The position numbers and the translations under genes were made by a program. DNA of 64,000 nt, from NCBI RefSeq assembly GCF_001672915.1, contig NZ_LZKR01000034.1, forward strand, positions 51,272 to 115,271, given 5' to 3'. The notes beneath the pieces were generated by a model. It made no database searches. It was not told where the DNA came from and saw nothing but the letters and a program-made list of their open reading frames with translations. Positions within the stretch are counted from its first letter, which is position 1; each line of letters opens with the position of its first letter. The DNA comes from Mycobacterium sp. 1245805.9 (GTDB lineage Bacteria; Actinomycetota; Actinomycetes; Mycobacteriales; Mycobacteriaceae). Positions 53,441 to 63,028 of this stretch are shown piece by piece.

Positions 53441-54091
53441 TCAGCGCTCTCCCGCTGGCGGCCAGGTTTGCATCGCCGCCTCGAGCTGTTCGTCCTCGAG
53501 CGCGTCGACGGTCAGCGGCGGCTGATCGCTGCGATAGCGCATGCCCTCGAGGAGGATGGCGACATACCGTCGCCAGAGTTCGGTGTCGACGTGGCCGGCG
53601 TATTCGCTGACCGTTCCGGCCAGCAGCCCGAAGATCGGCATGTCGCCGGGGGACATCTCGGAACGCAGATGACCGTCCTTCTGGGCGCGCTCGAGGAGTT
53701 CGGAAAGCCTTGGCACGAGCCGAACTCGGGCAGCCTCCACGCGATCGCCGCCATGGCCCTTGCCGAAGGCGACCTCCCGCATCCCGCGGTCGGTCGCGGT
53801 GAGTTCGCACATTTGCTCGACGAACCACACGAAGCCCTGCCATGAATCGGGATGGCGCAACGCGGTTTCCGCCATGGCGGTGAGCTCGTCGATGCCGTCT
53901 TCGAAGATCGCCTCGAGCAGCTCCTGCTTGGTGGGAAACCGCCGGTACACGGTTCCGACCCCCACGCCCGCGTGGTGAGCCACCTCGTTGAGGGTCGCCT
54001 CCAGCCCCCGGGACGCAAACAGTTCACGGGCGGCCTCGATCACCCGCTGACGGTTGCGCTCGGCGTCTTTTCTGAGCGGACGATCCGTCAT
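53441..54091 (-). CDS. TetR-family regulator of the divergent mmpS-mmpL operon
   Basis: A 216-residue TetR protein. HTH: ATLNEVAHHAGVGVGTVYRRFPTKQELLEAIF in the first 60 residues. The C-terminal part is all-helical ligand domain. ATG 54091 (MTDRPLRKDAERNRQ). It diverges from mmpS across 150 bases carrying a perfect 10+10 palindrome. It most likely represses both itself and mmpS-mmpL until a ligand binds. Confidence 0.9.
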   Translation of the reverse strand: MTDRPLRKDAERNRQRVIEAARELFASRGLEATLNEVAHHAGVGVGTVYRRFPTKQELLEAIFEDGIDELTAMAETALRHPDSWQGFVWFVEQMCELTATDRGMREVAFGKGHGGDRVEAARVRLVPRLSELLERAQKDGHLRSEMSPGDMPIFGLLAGTVSEYAGHVDTELWRRYVAILLEGMRYRSDQPPLTVDALEDEQLEAAMQTWPPAGER

Positions 54092-54137
54092 CTTGCAAGC
54101 GCTCACGTCGATGAGTGTAACGAGGGCAACACTTCCA

Positions 54138-54164
54138 ATAAGTGGATTGACTCTATCCACTTAT
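54138..54164. promoter_or_regulatory. perfect inverted repeat, TetR operator candidate
   Basis: ATAAGTGGAT (54138-54147) and ATCCACTTAT (54155-54164) are exact reverse complements separated by 7 bases, in the TetR/mmpS intergenic region. The size (27 bases) and location fit a TetR dimer or dimer-pair site. Confidence 0.75.
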
Positions 54165-54241
54165 CTGGTTAGGTTATCTACCTAGACCGTCGCCGGTCGT
54201 CGACCCCCGGGCTTGACTGGGATCACCGAAAGGTTCGCACC

Positions 54242-54679
54242 TTGATTGACGCGATGACCAGGCTCCTCAGACGCGCCTGGCTCCCCCTCCTGGTCACGGT
54301 TGCGATCGCCGTCGGCGCGGTCACCGTGGACCAATTACACGGGATCTTCGGCTCGAATGCGCTCCTGGTGACACCGAAGGGTTCCGACAGCGCGGAGCGT
54401 TTCAACCCCAAGGTCGTGACGTACGAGGTGTTCGGCTCCGCCCCGACGGCCGTCATCAACTATCTGGACCTCGACTCCAAGCCTCAGCGCGCCGTGAACG
54501 CTGCTCTGCCATGGTCTTTGACGCTGCGCACCACCGCGCCCGCGGCAACGCCCAACATCCTCGCCCAAGTCGACGGGCACTCCGTCACCTGCCGGATCAC
54601 CGTCGACGACCTGGTCAAGGACGAACGGACCGCGACCGGTGTGAATGCCGAGACGTTCTGCCTGGTGAAGTCGGCATGA
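54242..54679 (+). CDS. mmpS: MmpS-type accessory membrane protein
   Basis: A 145-residue MmpS protein: one N-terminal membrane helix ([21 protein letters not shown]) and a beta-rich outside domain with the family run [20 protein letters not shown] and Cys pair CRITVDD...TFCLVKSA. It resembles MmpS4/MmpS5. TTG 54242 with GAAAGG upstream is the preferred start; ATG 54254 is possible. It overlaps mmpL by ATGA. The pair exports lipids or siderophores. Confidence 0.9.
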   Translation: MIDAMTRLLRRAWLPLLVTVAIAVGAVTVDQLHGIFGSNALLVTPKGSDSAERFNPKVVTYEVFGSAPTAVINYLDLDSKPQRAVNAALPWSLTLRTTAPAATPNILAQVDGHSVTCRITVDDLVKDERTATGVNAETFCLVKSA

Positions 54680-57588
54680 GCACATTGGTGAGGGACGCCC
54701 CGACCGACACGGTTCCGGTCGCGCGCCACGCGGCCCGCCCATGGATACCGCGGACGATCCGGTCGTTCGCCGTGCCGATCATTATCGCCTGGATCGCCGT
54801 CATCGCGCTGCTCAATACGGTTGTGCCGCAACTGGAAGCGGTCGGAAAGATGCGCGCGGTATCGATGAGCCCCAACGATGCGCCGTCGATGATCGCGACC
54901 AAGCGCGTGGGCAAGGTGTTTCACGAGTTCGACACGAGCAGCTCGGTGATGATCGTGCTCGAGGGCGACAAGCCGTTGGGCCCGGACGCACACCGCTTCT
55001 ACGACGAAGTGGTGCGAAAGCTTCGCGCGGACACCAAGCACGTCCAGCACGTGCAGGACTTCTGGGGTGATTCGCTGACGGCGGCGGCCGCGCAAAGCAA
55101 CGACGGCAAGGCCGCCTACGTCCAGGTCTACATCGCCGGCGACCAGGGCGAGGCACTGGCCAACGAATCGGTGGACGCCGTTCGGCACATCGCCACCAGC
55201 CTGCCGGCCCCCGCAGGGGTCAAGGCGTACGTGACCGGGCCCGCCGCGACGAGCACGGATCAAAACGCGGTGGGCGACAAGAGCATGCAGACAATCGAGA
55301 TGCTCACCTTCGCCGTCATCGCCGTCATGCTGTTGCTGGTCTACCGATCGTTCATCACGGTGTTCATCGTGCTCGCGATGGTGGTGCTGGAATTGTCCGG
55401 CGCCCGCGGGCTGGTGGCATTCCTCGGCTACTACAAGGTTTTCGGGTTGACGACGTTCGCGACCAACCTCGTCGTCACACTCGCCATCGCCGCGGCGACC
55501 GACTATGCCATCTTCCTGATCGGGCGCTATCAGGAGGCGCGCAGGTCGGGGCAGGACCGAGAATCGGCCTACTACACCATGTTTCACGGGACCGCGCACG
55601 TCGTGCTCGGCTCGGGCCTGACAATCGCCGGAGCGGCCTTCTGCCTGCACTTCACCAGGCTTCCGTACTTCCAGACGATGGGCATTCCGCTGGCGGTCGG
55701 CATGACGATCGTGGTTGCCATGGCCCTGACGCTGGGCCCTGCGCTGATTTCGGTGGCGGGCAGGTTCGGCCGCGTGCTCGAGCCCAAGCGTATGACGCAA
55801 CCCCGCGGGTGGCGCCGGATCGGCGCCGCGACGGTCCGCTGGCCCGGCGCAATCCTGGTGTGCGCAATCCTGCTGGCGCTGGTCGGCTTGCTCACCCTGC
55901 CCGGCTACCACACCACCTACAACGATCGCATCTACCTGCCCGGGGACGTGCCGGCGAACACCGGATACGCGGCGGCCGATCGGCATTTTTCCAAGGCCAA
56001 GATGAATCCGGACCTGCTGATGATCGAAAGCGATCACGATCTGCGCAATCCCGCCGACTTTCTGGTGATCGACAAAATCGCCAAAGCCCTTGTGCGCGTG
56101 CACGGCATCGCCCAGGTGCAGACGATCACGAGGCCCGAGGGACGGCCGATCCAGCACACCTCGATCCCGTACACCATCAGCATGAACAGCACCGGCCAGA
56201 TCATGAACAACGACTACCAACAGACCATCCTGAAAAACACGCTGCAACAGGCTGACGACATGCAGGTCACTATCGACTCGATGGAGAAGATGCAGGGCCT
56301 CACGCAGCAGATGTCCGAGATCACCCACAGCATGGTCGGCAAGATGAAGAAGACGAGCGTGGACGTGCAGGAGTTGCGCGATCACATGGCCGATTTCGAC
56401 GATTTCTGGCGGCCCATCCGCAGCTACTTCTACTGGGAGAAGCACTGCTACGACATTCCCATCTGCTGGTCGTTGCGGTCGCTGTTCGACGCCCTTGACG
56501 GCATCGACGTGATGACCGACGACATCACCGAGCTGGTTCCGGACATGGAGCGCCTCGACGCGGTGATGCCGCAGATGGTCGCCCTGATGCCGCCGATGAT
56601 CCAATCGATGAAAAATCAGAAGCAAATGATGCTGAACCAGTATCAGGCCCAGAAGGCGCAGCAGGACCAGACGATGGCCATGCAGGACAACGCCACGGCA
56701 ATGGGCGAGGCGTTCGACGCCGCCAAGAACGACGACTCGTTCTATCTGCCGCCGGAGGCTTTCGACAACGCGGATTTCAAGCGCGGCATCAAGCTCTTCC
56801 TGTCCCCGGACGGTCACGCGGTGCGGTTCACCATTTTCCACCAGGGCGATCCGTTGACGGCTGAGGGCACCTCGCGCGTCGAGCCGCTGAAAACCGCAGC
56901 GGCAGACGCGATTAAGGGAACGCCGCTCGAGGGATCGACGGTCTATCTCGGTGGCAGCGCGGCCCTGTACAAGGACATGCAGCAGGGCGCCGACTACGAC
57001 TTGCTCATTGCCGCGTCCGCCGCACTCATCCTGATTTTCATCATCATGGTGGTGCTCACCCGCGCCGTCGTCGCCGCGGCGACCATCGTTGGGACGGTGG
57101 TGCTCAGCCTCGCAACTTCCTTCGGGCTCTCGGTGCTGCTCTGGCAACACGTCGTCGGGATCCCGCTGCACTGGATGGTGTTGCCGATGTCGGTCATCGT
57201 CTTGCTGGCAGTGGGCTCGGATTACAACCTGTTGCTGGTATCACGCATGAAAGAGGAGATCCATGCCGGGCTCAACACCGGGATCATCCGCGCGATGGCC
57301 GGCACCGGTTCCGTGGTCACCTCGGCCGGCTTGGTCTTCGCCTTCACGATGATGTCGATGGCGGTGAGCAAGCTGATCGTGATCGGCCAGGTCGGAACGA
57401 CGATCGGACTGGGCCTGCTGTTCGACACCCTGGTGGTGCGCTCGTTGATGACACCGTCGGTCGCGACGCTGCTGGGACGCTGGTTCTGGTGGCCGCGACA
57501 CGTCCGCGCGCGGCCGGTTCCCCGACCGTGGCCGCAGCCGCGGCGGTCCCCGGCGACGGCAGGGGCGAACGCTCAGTCAGCGTCGTAG
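54676..57588 (+). CDS. mmpL: MmpL-type RND transporter
   Basis: A 970-residue RND-superfamily exporter with two halves of helix-porter domain-helices. Proton-relay Asp-Tyr pairs are in [12 protein letters not shown] (helix 4) and [12 protein letters not shown] (helix 10). A long coiled segment after the second porter domain ([16 protein letters not shown]...[19 protein letters not shown]) is typical of MmpL4/5-like members. Coupled to mmpS by ATGA. Export of siderophore or a lipid is likely; drug efflux is also known for this branch. Confidence 0.93.
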   Translation: MSTLVRDAPTDTVPVARHAARPWIPRTIRSFAVPIIIAWIAVIALLNTVVPQLEAVGKMRAVSMSPNDAPSMIATKRVGKVFHEFDTSSSVMIVLEGDKPLGPDAHRFYDEVVRKLRADTKHVQHVQDFWGDSLTAAAAQSNDGKAAYVQVYIAGDQGEALANESVDAVRHIATSLPAPAGVKAYVTGPAATSTDQNAVGDKSMQTIEMLTFAVIAVMLLLVYRSFITVFIVLAMVVLELSGARGLVAFLGYYKVFGLTTFATNLVVTLAIAAATDYAIFLIGRYQEARRSGQDRESAYYTMFHGTAHVVLGSGLTIAGAAFCLHFTRLPYFQTMGIPLAVGMTIVVAMALTLGPALISVAGRFGRVLEPKRMTQPRGWRRIGAATVRWPGAILVCAILLALVGLLTLPGYHTTYNDRIYLPGDVPANTGYAAADRHFSKAKMNPDLLMIESDHDLRNPADFLVIDKIAKALVRVHGIAQVQTITRPEGRPIQHTSIPYTISMNSTGQIMNNDYQQTILKNTLQQADDMQVTIDSMEKMQGLTQQMSEITHSMVGKMKKTSVDVQELRDHMADFDDFWRPIRSYFYWEKHCYDIPICWSLRSLFDALDGIDVMTDDITELVPDMERLDAVMPQMVALMPPMIQSMKNQKQMMLNQYQAQKAQQDQTMAMQDNATAMGEAFDAAKNDDSFYLPPEAFDNADFKRGIKLFLSPDGHAVRFTIFHQGDPLTAEGTSRVEPLKTAAADAIKGTPLEGSTVYLGGSAALYKDMQQGADYDLLIAASAALILIFIIMVVLTRAVVAAATIVGTVVLSLATSFGLSVLLWQHVVGIPLHWMVLPMSVIVLLAVGSDYNLLLVSRMKEEIHAGLNTGIIRAMAGTGSVVTSAGLVFAFTMMSMAVSKLIVIGQVGTTIGLGLLFDTLVVRSLMTPSVATLLGRWFWWPRHVRARPVPRPWPQPRRSPATAGANAQSAS

Positions 57589-58023
57589 GCGGCGCCGGCC
57601 GCCTTTGGCCTCGTGCGTCCACTCCTTTTCGACACGCCCGATCTCGAGCGAGAGCAGCATGAGAGTCGGGTTGTCGCAATGCACTTCGTGAGCGGTGCGG
57701 AATACCGCCGCATCCCCGGTGGTCGACAGGTAGGGCCGCAAGCCCTCGAACCACTCGTCGCCGACGACGTTGGGCGGATCGTCGGCCTGCGGGCCGCAAG
57801 CCCACTGCTGGTAGGCATCCCGGGCGTCCGCGAGGCCGCTACGCCAGCGTTGGATCGCGTCGCAGCGCTGCGTGTGGATGTGCATCTTCATCTGATGCTT
57901 GTGCCTAGTGCCTTCCACCATGCCCGGAAGCAGGTTATCGGCGGCGGACCGCGCGACGCCCGCGATGCCCATGGCCGACGCACCCACGACAGTCCCGACG
58001 AGGCCCATCGTCATCATGTCCAT
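57577..58023 (-). CDS. hypothetical protein, possibly envelope-associated
   Basis: A 148-residue protein with an N-terminal hydrophobic segment ([22 protein letters not shown]) that could be a short anchor, then a hydrophilic helical part rich in His, Arg and Trp ([20 protein letters not shown], ...[15 protein letters not shown]). Family not recognised. It overlaps the convergent mmpL end by 12 bases. The start is uncertain (58023 or a nearby Met). Confidence 0.55.
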   Translation of the reverse strand: MDMMTMGLVGTVVGASAMGIAGVARSAADNLLPGMVEGTRHKHQMKMHIHTQRCDAIQRWRSGLADARDAYQQWACGPQADDPPNVVGDEWFEGLRPYLSTTGDAAVFRTAHEVHCDNPTLMLLSLEIGRVEKEWTHEAKGGRRRLRR

Positions 58024-58103
58024 GCGGTGATCGTCGCACCCCCGGGCACCGACGGCCAAGGACTACCGCGCTCGCCGCGAATCACGGCCATCGCCGGGTG
58101 AGG

Positions 58104-58733
58104 TCATTTCGTGCGGTCGGGGGCCATGCGCTCGGCGGTGTCGTAAACCGCGGTGACGTGCATCTCGAACAGTGCGGGCAGATCGACCGCGTCGCCATCG
58201 ATCTCCCGGGCGAGAAACGCCCCGTCGGCGCCGGCGAGTGTGTAGGTCGCCAATTGACGGACTTGTGCCTCGCTCAAGCCAGGGACGACCTCGCGGATGG
58301 CGGAACCGAGCAACTCGAAAGCTTTGGCGCGCACGGCCATGAACCTTGCGCGCGCCCGCGGCTCGACGGGACGTCGCTCCAAAGCAAGCATCATGCCGAG
58401 GCGGAGGAAGTCGGGGGAGTCGAGCAGCGCCTTGGCGACTTGCCGGGCCAACCCGACGAGACGCTCTCGCGGTCTGCCCTCAGTGGGCACCTGCCACGCG
58501 GAGACCCACTGGGCGAAGCTGCGTTCGATGACCGCGGCGATCAGGTCGTCCTTGTCCTCGAAGTGCCAGTAGATGGAGCTGGCCGGAAGGCCGCACTTGG
58601 CGCTGACCCGTCCGATGGTGGTGCCCTCGTAGCCGCGCTCGCCGGCGATCTGGGTCGCCGCATCCAGGATGCGGGCCCGTGACGCCTCGCCGTCGAGGCG
58701 GCGGCGGCGCTGAGGCTTGTCTTTCGTGACCAC
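58104..58733 (-). CDS. TetR-family regulator
   Basis: A 209-residue TetR protein; HTH region ILDAATQIAGERGYEGTTIGRVSAKCGLPASSIYWHFEDKDDLIAAV. The C-terminal domain has the style of TetR_C regulators of catabolic genes. GTG 58733 with GGGAG upstream. Two tandem 15-base near-palindromes lie 32-66 bases upstream, between this gene and a monooxygenase remnant followed by an amidohydrolase, so it probably controls that catabolic unit. Confidence 0.88.
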   Translation of the reverse strand: MVTKDKPQRRRRLDGEASRARILDAATQIAGERGYEGTTIGRVSAKCGLPASSIYWHFEDKDDLIAAVIERSFAQWVSAWQVPTEGRPRERLVGLARQVAKALLDSPDFLRLGMMLALERRPVEPRARARFMAVRAKAFELLGSAIREVVPGLSEAQVRQLATYTLAGADGAFLAREIDGDAVDLPALFEMHVTAVYDTAERMAPDRTK

Positions 58734-58764
58734 TGAAACTCCCTGCCGGTGGACGCTTGACTCT

Positions 58765-58799
58765 GTAGTGATCGCTACATTACCGTAGTGATCGCTACA
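58765..58799. promoter_or_regulatory. tandem TetR operator candidates GTAGTGATCGCTACA
   Basis: The 15-mer GTAGTGATCGCTACA occurs twice, at 58765-58779 and 58785-58799, exactly 20 bases apart. Each is a near-palindrome around GATC. Placement in the TetR divergent promoter suggests cooperative binding of two dimers. Confidence 0.75.
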
Positions 58800-58988
58800 G
58801 AAGCAAGCCTGCCACGAGGTGAGACGCCGGTGAACGAGCATCCGACCTATAACTTGGCGGTGATCGGCTATGGCCCCACGGGCGCCACGCCGGCGAATCC
58901 GCTTGGCCGCCTTGGTCTTAACGCTGCGTCGCTGTTGCACCGCGAGAACGTGCGGGCGGTGGCCGGCGCAGGCATTCCCGGCCACTGA
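58788..58988 (+). pseudogene. remnant of a FAD-dependent aromatic monooxygenase
   Basis: A 66-codon open frame. Its centre, YNLAVIGYGPTGATPANPLG, is the FAD-binding start of MhpA/PheA-type hydroxylases (GxGPxG, then NLLGR-like), with two Leu-to-Pro-like changes. The frame ends after about 55 residues of similarity instead of the usual 500 or more. It lies between the TetR operators and an intact amidohydrolase, so it is probably what is left of the first gene of a catabolic operon. Confidence 0.65.
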
Positions 58989-59008
58989 ATCCATCACGAG
59001 GAGCCACG

Positions 59009-60040
59009 ATGTTACGTATCGACACGCACCACCACGCCATCCCGTCGTTCTATCGAGACTTGTTGCGCAAAGCGGGAATCGACGCGGCCGGGGGACGGGC
59101 CCTCCCGGAGTGGAGCCCGGAGGCGTCGCTACAGGTCATGTCGGAACTCGGCATTGGTACGGCGATCTTGTCGGTGTCCGCGCCGGGCACCACCTTCCTG
59201 CCGAACCCGGCCGACGCGGCCGCCTTGGCTAGGGACCTCAACGAGTACCTCGCCGCCGTCGTCGCCGCCCAGCCAGATCGGTTCGGCTTCTTCGCCACCC
59301 TTCCGATGCCGCATGTCGGCGAGTCCGCCGCCGAGGCGGTGCGATCACTTGACGAACTGCGCGCCGACGGCGTCATCCTGCTGGCGAACGCGGCGGATGT
59401 GTACCTCGGCCAGGAGGGGCAGGACGACCTGTTCGCCGCGCTGGACGCGCGGTCGGCCGTGGTGTTCATCCATCCTGCTGAGCTGCCCGGCCCCGTGGTG
59501 GACGGCGTCGTACCGTTCGCGGCCGACTTCCTGCTCGACACCACGCGGGCGGCGTATCTGCTTGTCCGCAATGGGATTTGCCGCAAGTATCCCAACATCC
59601 GGTTCATCCTGAGCCACGCCGGCGGATTCGTGCCGTACGCGGCGCACCGGTTGGCGATGGCCATCGTGGGCGACACCGGCCGCAGCATGCTCGACGTCCT
59701 GGACGACTTCGCCGGCTTCTATTTCGACACGGCGTTGTCCTCAAGTGCGGCGGCCCTGCCGAGCCTGCTCGCTCTCGCCAAACCGAGGCACCTGACCTTC
59801 GGCTCGGACACGCCCTTCGCTCCGCTTGCGATCTCGAAGATGTTCGCCGCGGGCCTGGAAACCTACCCCGGGCTCGACACGGGCGCCCGCACGGCGATCG
59901 AACGCACCAACGCGCTCGCGCTGTTCCCGCGCCTTAGGACAGCGGCGCCGCCGGAAGGCGGCTCCGCTGTCGATCGGGCACGCCATGCGGCCAGCAGGGT
60001 GCTGATGCGCGGCGTCACGCGACTGATCAACAGCGGCTAG
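59009..60040 (+). CDS. amidohydrolase-family decarboxylase, ACMSD-like
   Basis: A 343-residue TIM-barrel amidohydrolase. Metal motif DTHHHAIP with His7 and His9; further ligands His in FIHPAE and LSHAGG, and Asp in GSDTPF. This His-x-His, His, His, Asp set with no carboxylated Lys is the ACMSD/gamma-resorcylate decarboxylase branch, which decarboxylates aromatic acids using Zn or Mn. GAGGAG precedes ATG 59009. The remnant monooxygenase and TetR gene point to aromatic-acid catabolism. Confidence 0.85.
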   Translation: MLRIDTHHHAIPSFYRDLLRKAGIDAAGGRALPEWSPEASLQVMSELGIGTAILSVSAPGTTFLPNPADAAALARDLNEYLAAVVAAQPDRFGFFATLPMPHVGESAAEAVRSLDELRADGVILLANAADVYLGQEGQDDLFAALDARSAVVFIHPAELPGPVVDGVVPFAADFLLDTTRAAYLLVRNGICRKYPNIRFILSHAGGFVPYAAHRLAMAIVGDTGRSMLDVLDDFAGFYFDTALSSSAAALPSLLALAKPRHLTFGSDTPFAPLAISKMFAAGLETYPGLDTGARTAIERTNALALFPRLRTAAPPEGGSAVDRARHAASRVLMRGVTRLINSG

Positions 60041-60046
60041 CGCCGT

Positions 60047-60952
60047 CTAGCGCAGGGCCTTCTGCCAGGACAGCATGCGTGCGGCCAATTCGGGCCCTGC
60101 GTCTTCCTGGATGAAGTGGCTGGCCTTGATCCGAGCGTGTGGCTGGCCGGCCGCGCCCGGGATGTGCTTGATCAACGGGCGGTCCGCCTGCCCGAGGATG
60201 GGATCCCTGTTGCCGAAGATGGCCAGGCAGGGCTTCTCCCACTGGCCCAGGGTCTTCCACGCCGCCCGGTTGGCCGGGATCGCCGGGTCATACGGCGACG
60301 TCGGCACCAGCTGCGGGAACGCGCGGGCCCCGGCCTGATAGGTCTTGTCCGGAAAGGGGGCGTCGTAGCCCGCCCGCACCTTGGGGGGCACCCGGCGGAC
60401 GGTGCCGACGGAGACGATGCGACCGGCGGGCAGCACCGGGGAGTAGCGGGCGAACGCCCGCCACAGCTGGAAGGCCGGCGGCGTGGGGCGCTCGGCGGTG
60501 GGCAGGAAGCCGTTCGCCACCACCAGCCGCGCGATCCGATCACCCTGCTCGGCGGCGATGCGCAGGCCGATCAATGACCCCCAGTCCTGGACGAACAGGG
60601 TGACGTCCTTGAGGTTGAGGCGCTCGAACCACGAGGTCACCCATTCGACGTGGCGCAGGTAGGTGTAATCCTCCATCCGGCTGGGCTTGTCGGAGCGGCC
60701 GAAGCCGATCAGGTCGGGCGCCAGGACGCGGTTCCCGGCGTCGGCCAGCGGAGGAATCATCGTGCGGTACAGGTAGCTCCACGTCGGCTCGCCGTGCAGC
60801 AGCACGATCGGCGGCCCATCGACCGGACCCTCGTCCAGGAAGTGCATGCGCAGCGGCGGGGTGTCGCTTGCAGTCACGTCGAGGTAGTTCGCTACGAACG
60901 GATAGCCCTCCAGGTTTTCGAATCGGGAGTCTGGGGTTCGCAGCACATCCAT
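60047..60952 (-). CDS. dhmA: haloalkane dehalogenase
   Basis: A 301-residue alpha/beta hydrolase. Nucleophile Asp123 with halide-binding Trp124 in VQDWGS; HGEPTW at 53-58; catalytic His in KASHFIQED. Asp-Trp at 123-124 fits subfamily I dehalogenases. The sequence is very close to M. tuberculosis Rv2296. It hydrolyses carbon-halogen bonds in the cytosol; the natural substrate is unknown. ATG 60952. Confidence 0.93.
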   Translation of the reverse strand: MDVLRTPDSRFENLEGYPFVANYLDVTASDTPPLRMHFLDEGPVDGPPIVLLHGEPTWSYLYRTMIPPLADAGNRVLAPDLIGFGRSDKPSRMEDYTYLRHVEWVTSWFERLNLKDVTLFVQDWGSLIGLRIAAEQGDRIARLVVANGFLPTAERPTPPAFQLWRAFARYSPVLPAGRIVSVGTVRRVPPKVRAGYDAPFPDKTYQAGARAFPQLVPTSPYDPAIPANRAAWKTLGQWEKPCLAIFGNRDPILGQADRPLIKHIPGAAGQPHARIKASHFIQEDAGPELAARMLSWQKALR

Positions 60953-61062
60953 ACTCGGCTCCTCCGGGGGTGGCACCTCTGCAAGCCTCTCGCGGCAGCG
61001 CGATTTCGTCTAGTAGCAGATTCGTTGAGACAGTAACTGGCAACAATTAAAATGCCCGCATC

Positions 61063-61788
61063 ATGGCCATCCGGCAAGCGGTACTGCTCATCGCCGACAT
61101 CGGCGGCTACACGCACTACATGCACTGGAACCGGACCCATCTGGCGCACGCGCAGCTGACCGTGGCCGGGCTGCTGGAGTCGGTCATCGACGCTGGCAAA
61201 GGACTGAAACTGGCCAAACTCGAGGGTGACGCGGCGTTCTTCTGGCAACCGGACGGCAACGCCAAAGCGCTGGTATGCGAGCGGCTGTCGCGGATGCGCG
61301 AGGCTTTCCTCGCGAAACGCGAGCGGTTCAAGGCGGACATCGCCTGTGAGTGCGCGAGCTGCGGGCAGCTCGACAACCTGTCACTGAAGTTCGTCGTCCA
61401 CATGGGCGAGGTCGCGGAGCAGAAGGTGAAACGCCACGTCGAACTCGCAGGCGTCGACGTCATCCTGGTGCACAGGATGCTCAAAAACTCGGTCCCAGTG
61501 CTCGAATACGTGCTGATGACCGATCCGGTCGCGGCGTGTCTCGATGACCCGATGCGGGGGCTGTGCCAGCCGCTGGTCCACCACTTCGAGGGCATCGGGG
61601 ACACCTCGACCCATTACATCGACCTCGCCACGTCGGAGGTGCCGCCGGTGCGGCCGCGGCGCAGCCGTTTCGGCCGGTTCGGCGCCACGGCCAAGTTGGA
61701 GCTGAGCGCGCTCCCGTTCCTGTTGGGCATCAAGAAACCCGCGGCGGGTTTCCGCAACCTGGACCGCGCCGAGGACGTTCCCGCGTAG
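61063..61788 (+). CDS. DUF2652-family, cyclase-like protein
   Basis: A 241-residue protein. It starts [20 protein letters not shown], and further on has [10 protein letters not shown] and VVHMGEV, positions reminiscent of class III cyclase metal and ring motifs. The family is annotated DUF2652 with no activity shown. A four-Cys cluster (CECASCGQ) lies near 93-100. There is no membrane segment. It diverges from the dehalogenase gene and converges with the aminotransferase gene. Confidence 0.75.
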   Translation: MAIRQAVLLIADIGGYTHYMHWNRTHLAHAQLTVAGLLESVIDAGKGLKLAKLEGDAAFFWQPDGNAKALVCERLSRMREAFLAKRERFKADIACECASCGQLDNLSLKFVVHMGEVAEQKVKRHVELAGVDVILVHRMLKNSVPVLEYVLMTDPVAACLDDPMRGLCQPLVHHFEGIGDTSTHYIDLATSEVPPVRPRRSRFGRFGATAKLELSALPFLLGIKKPAAGFRNLDRAEDVPA

Positions 61789-61819
61789 CCGAAAAGCGTT
61801 GCATAAGAGCGGAGTTTCG

Positions 61820-63019
61820 CTATCGGATACGCGCCAGGGCGCGGCTCATTCGCGATATCGCCTCGGTGAGAATGGCTTTCGAGGTCGCGAAGTTCAACCG
61901 GACATGCCCGGCGCCGCCGGTCCCGAAGACGTGACCGGAGCTGAGCGCGACGCGGGCGTGGTCGCGGAACCAGCGGGCCGGTCCGGCCATGTCGGCCACC
62001 ACCGCCAGCCCGCCGGCGGCGTCCTCGTCGAAACCGAGCTCCCGGCAATCGAGCCACGCGAGGTAAGTCCCTTGCGGCCATTGATATTTCACGCCGGGAA
62101 GGTGTTCGGCGACCAGATCGCCCAGCAAGGTTCGGTTCGCGTCGAGGCCGCCCAGCAGGCCGTCGAGCCACTCGCCGCCGCCGCGGAACGCCTCGGCGTG
62201 CGCGATGACGCCGAGGTGGCTCGGGCCGTGGCTGACCTCCTCCGGCATCCGGCGCAGGTCTGCTGCCGCCTCCGGACCGGCAATGGCCAGCGCCGCCTTC
62301 AGGCCCGAGAGGTTCCACGCCTTCGACGCGGACGTCAGGGCCAGGGCGTTCTCCGCGCCGGGCACGGACAGGTACGGGACGAATCGCGCACCCGGCAGGA
62401 TGACCGGCGCGTGGATCTCGTCCGAGACCACCCGCACGCCGAACCGGCGGGCAAGCTCGGCGACGGCGCGCAACTCCTCGAAGGTGTGCACCGACCCGGT
62501 CGGGTTGTGCGGATTGCACAGCAGGTAGGCGACCCTGCCGCCCGACGCGCCGGCCCGGGCGAACGCGTCCTCCAAGGCGCCCAGGTCAATTCGGCCGTCG
62601 ACGTCGAGCGGCGCCTCGACCACCCGGCGGCCGTCGTGCGACACGAACGCATAGAACGGCGCGTACACGGGTGGGTTGACGACGACGGCGTCGCCGCGGT
62701 CGGTGACCAGGCGCAGCATCTCGACGGCGCCGAGCATGACGTCGGGAACGATCGCGGTGCGGCCGACCTGCAGGTCGTGCCATTGCCAGCGCTGCGAGGC
62801 GAATTCACTGACCGCTTCGGCAAACGCCGTGCCGCAGGGATATCCGGTGTCGCCGGTGTCGATCGCCCTGCGCAGGGCCTCGGCCACCGCCGGCGCCAGC
62901 TGCACATCCATCTCGGCGACCCACAGCGGCAACACGTCGTCGGCGAACGCCCGCCACTTCATGCTGGTGCGCAGCCGCAGTTGCTGCAGCGTGAGTTCCT
63001 CGAGTGGGTTAAAGGCCAC
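61820..63019 (-). CDS. PatB/MalY-type PLP aminotransferase (cystathionine beta-lyase-like)
   Basis: A 399-residue fold-type I PLP enzyme. It carries [27 protein letters not shown] and the PLP-Lys in [13 protein letters not shown]. The Trp-containing start (LPLWVAEMD) is typical of MalY/PatB C-S lyases. The sequence is very close to M. tuberculosis Rv2294. It likely cleaves cystathionine or related thioethers. The upstream DapB-like gene is 9 bases away in the same direction. Confidence 0.88.
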   Translation of the reverse strand: MAFNPLEELTLQQLRLRTSMKWRAFADDVLPLWVAEMDVQLAPAVAEALRRAIDTGDTGYPCGTAFAEAVSEFASQRWQWHDLQVGRTAIVPDVMLGAVEMLRLVTDRGDAVVVNPPVYAPFYAFVSHDGRRVVEAPLDVDGRIDLGALEDAFARAGASGGRVAYLLCNPHNPTGSVHTFEELRAVAELARRFGVRVVSDEIHAPVILPGARFVPYLSVPGAENALALTSASKAWNLSGLKAALAIAGPEAAADLRRMPEEVSHGPSHLGVIAHAEAFRGGGEWLDGLLGGLDANRTLLGDLVAEHLPGVKYQWPQGTYLAWLDCRELGFDEDAAGGLAVVADMAGPARWFRDHARVALSSGHVFGTGGAGHVRLNFATSKAILTEAISRMSRALARIR

Positions 63020-63028
63020 CCCGGCAGA

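Noticed and set aside
54484..57171. A long open frame (895 codons) on the minus strand opposite mmpL.
   Set aside because: It is the antisense shadow of a clearly coding gene in G+C-rich DNA; its composition is His/Arg/Asp-rich with no fold.
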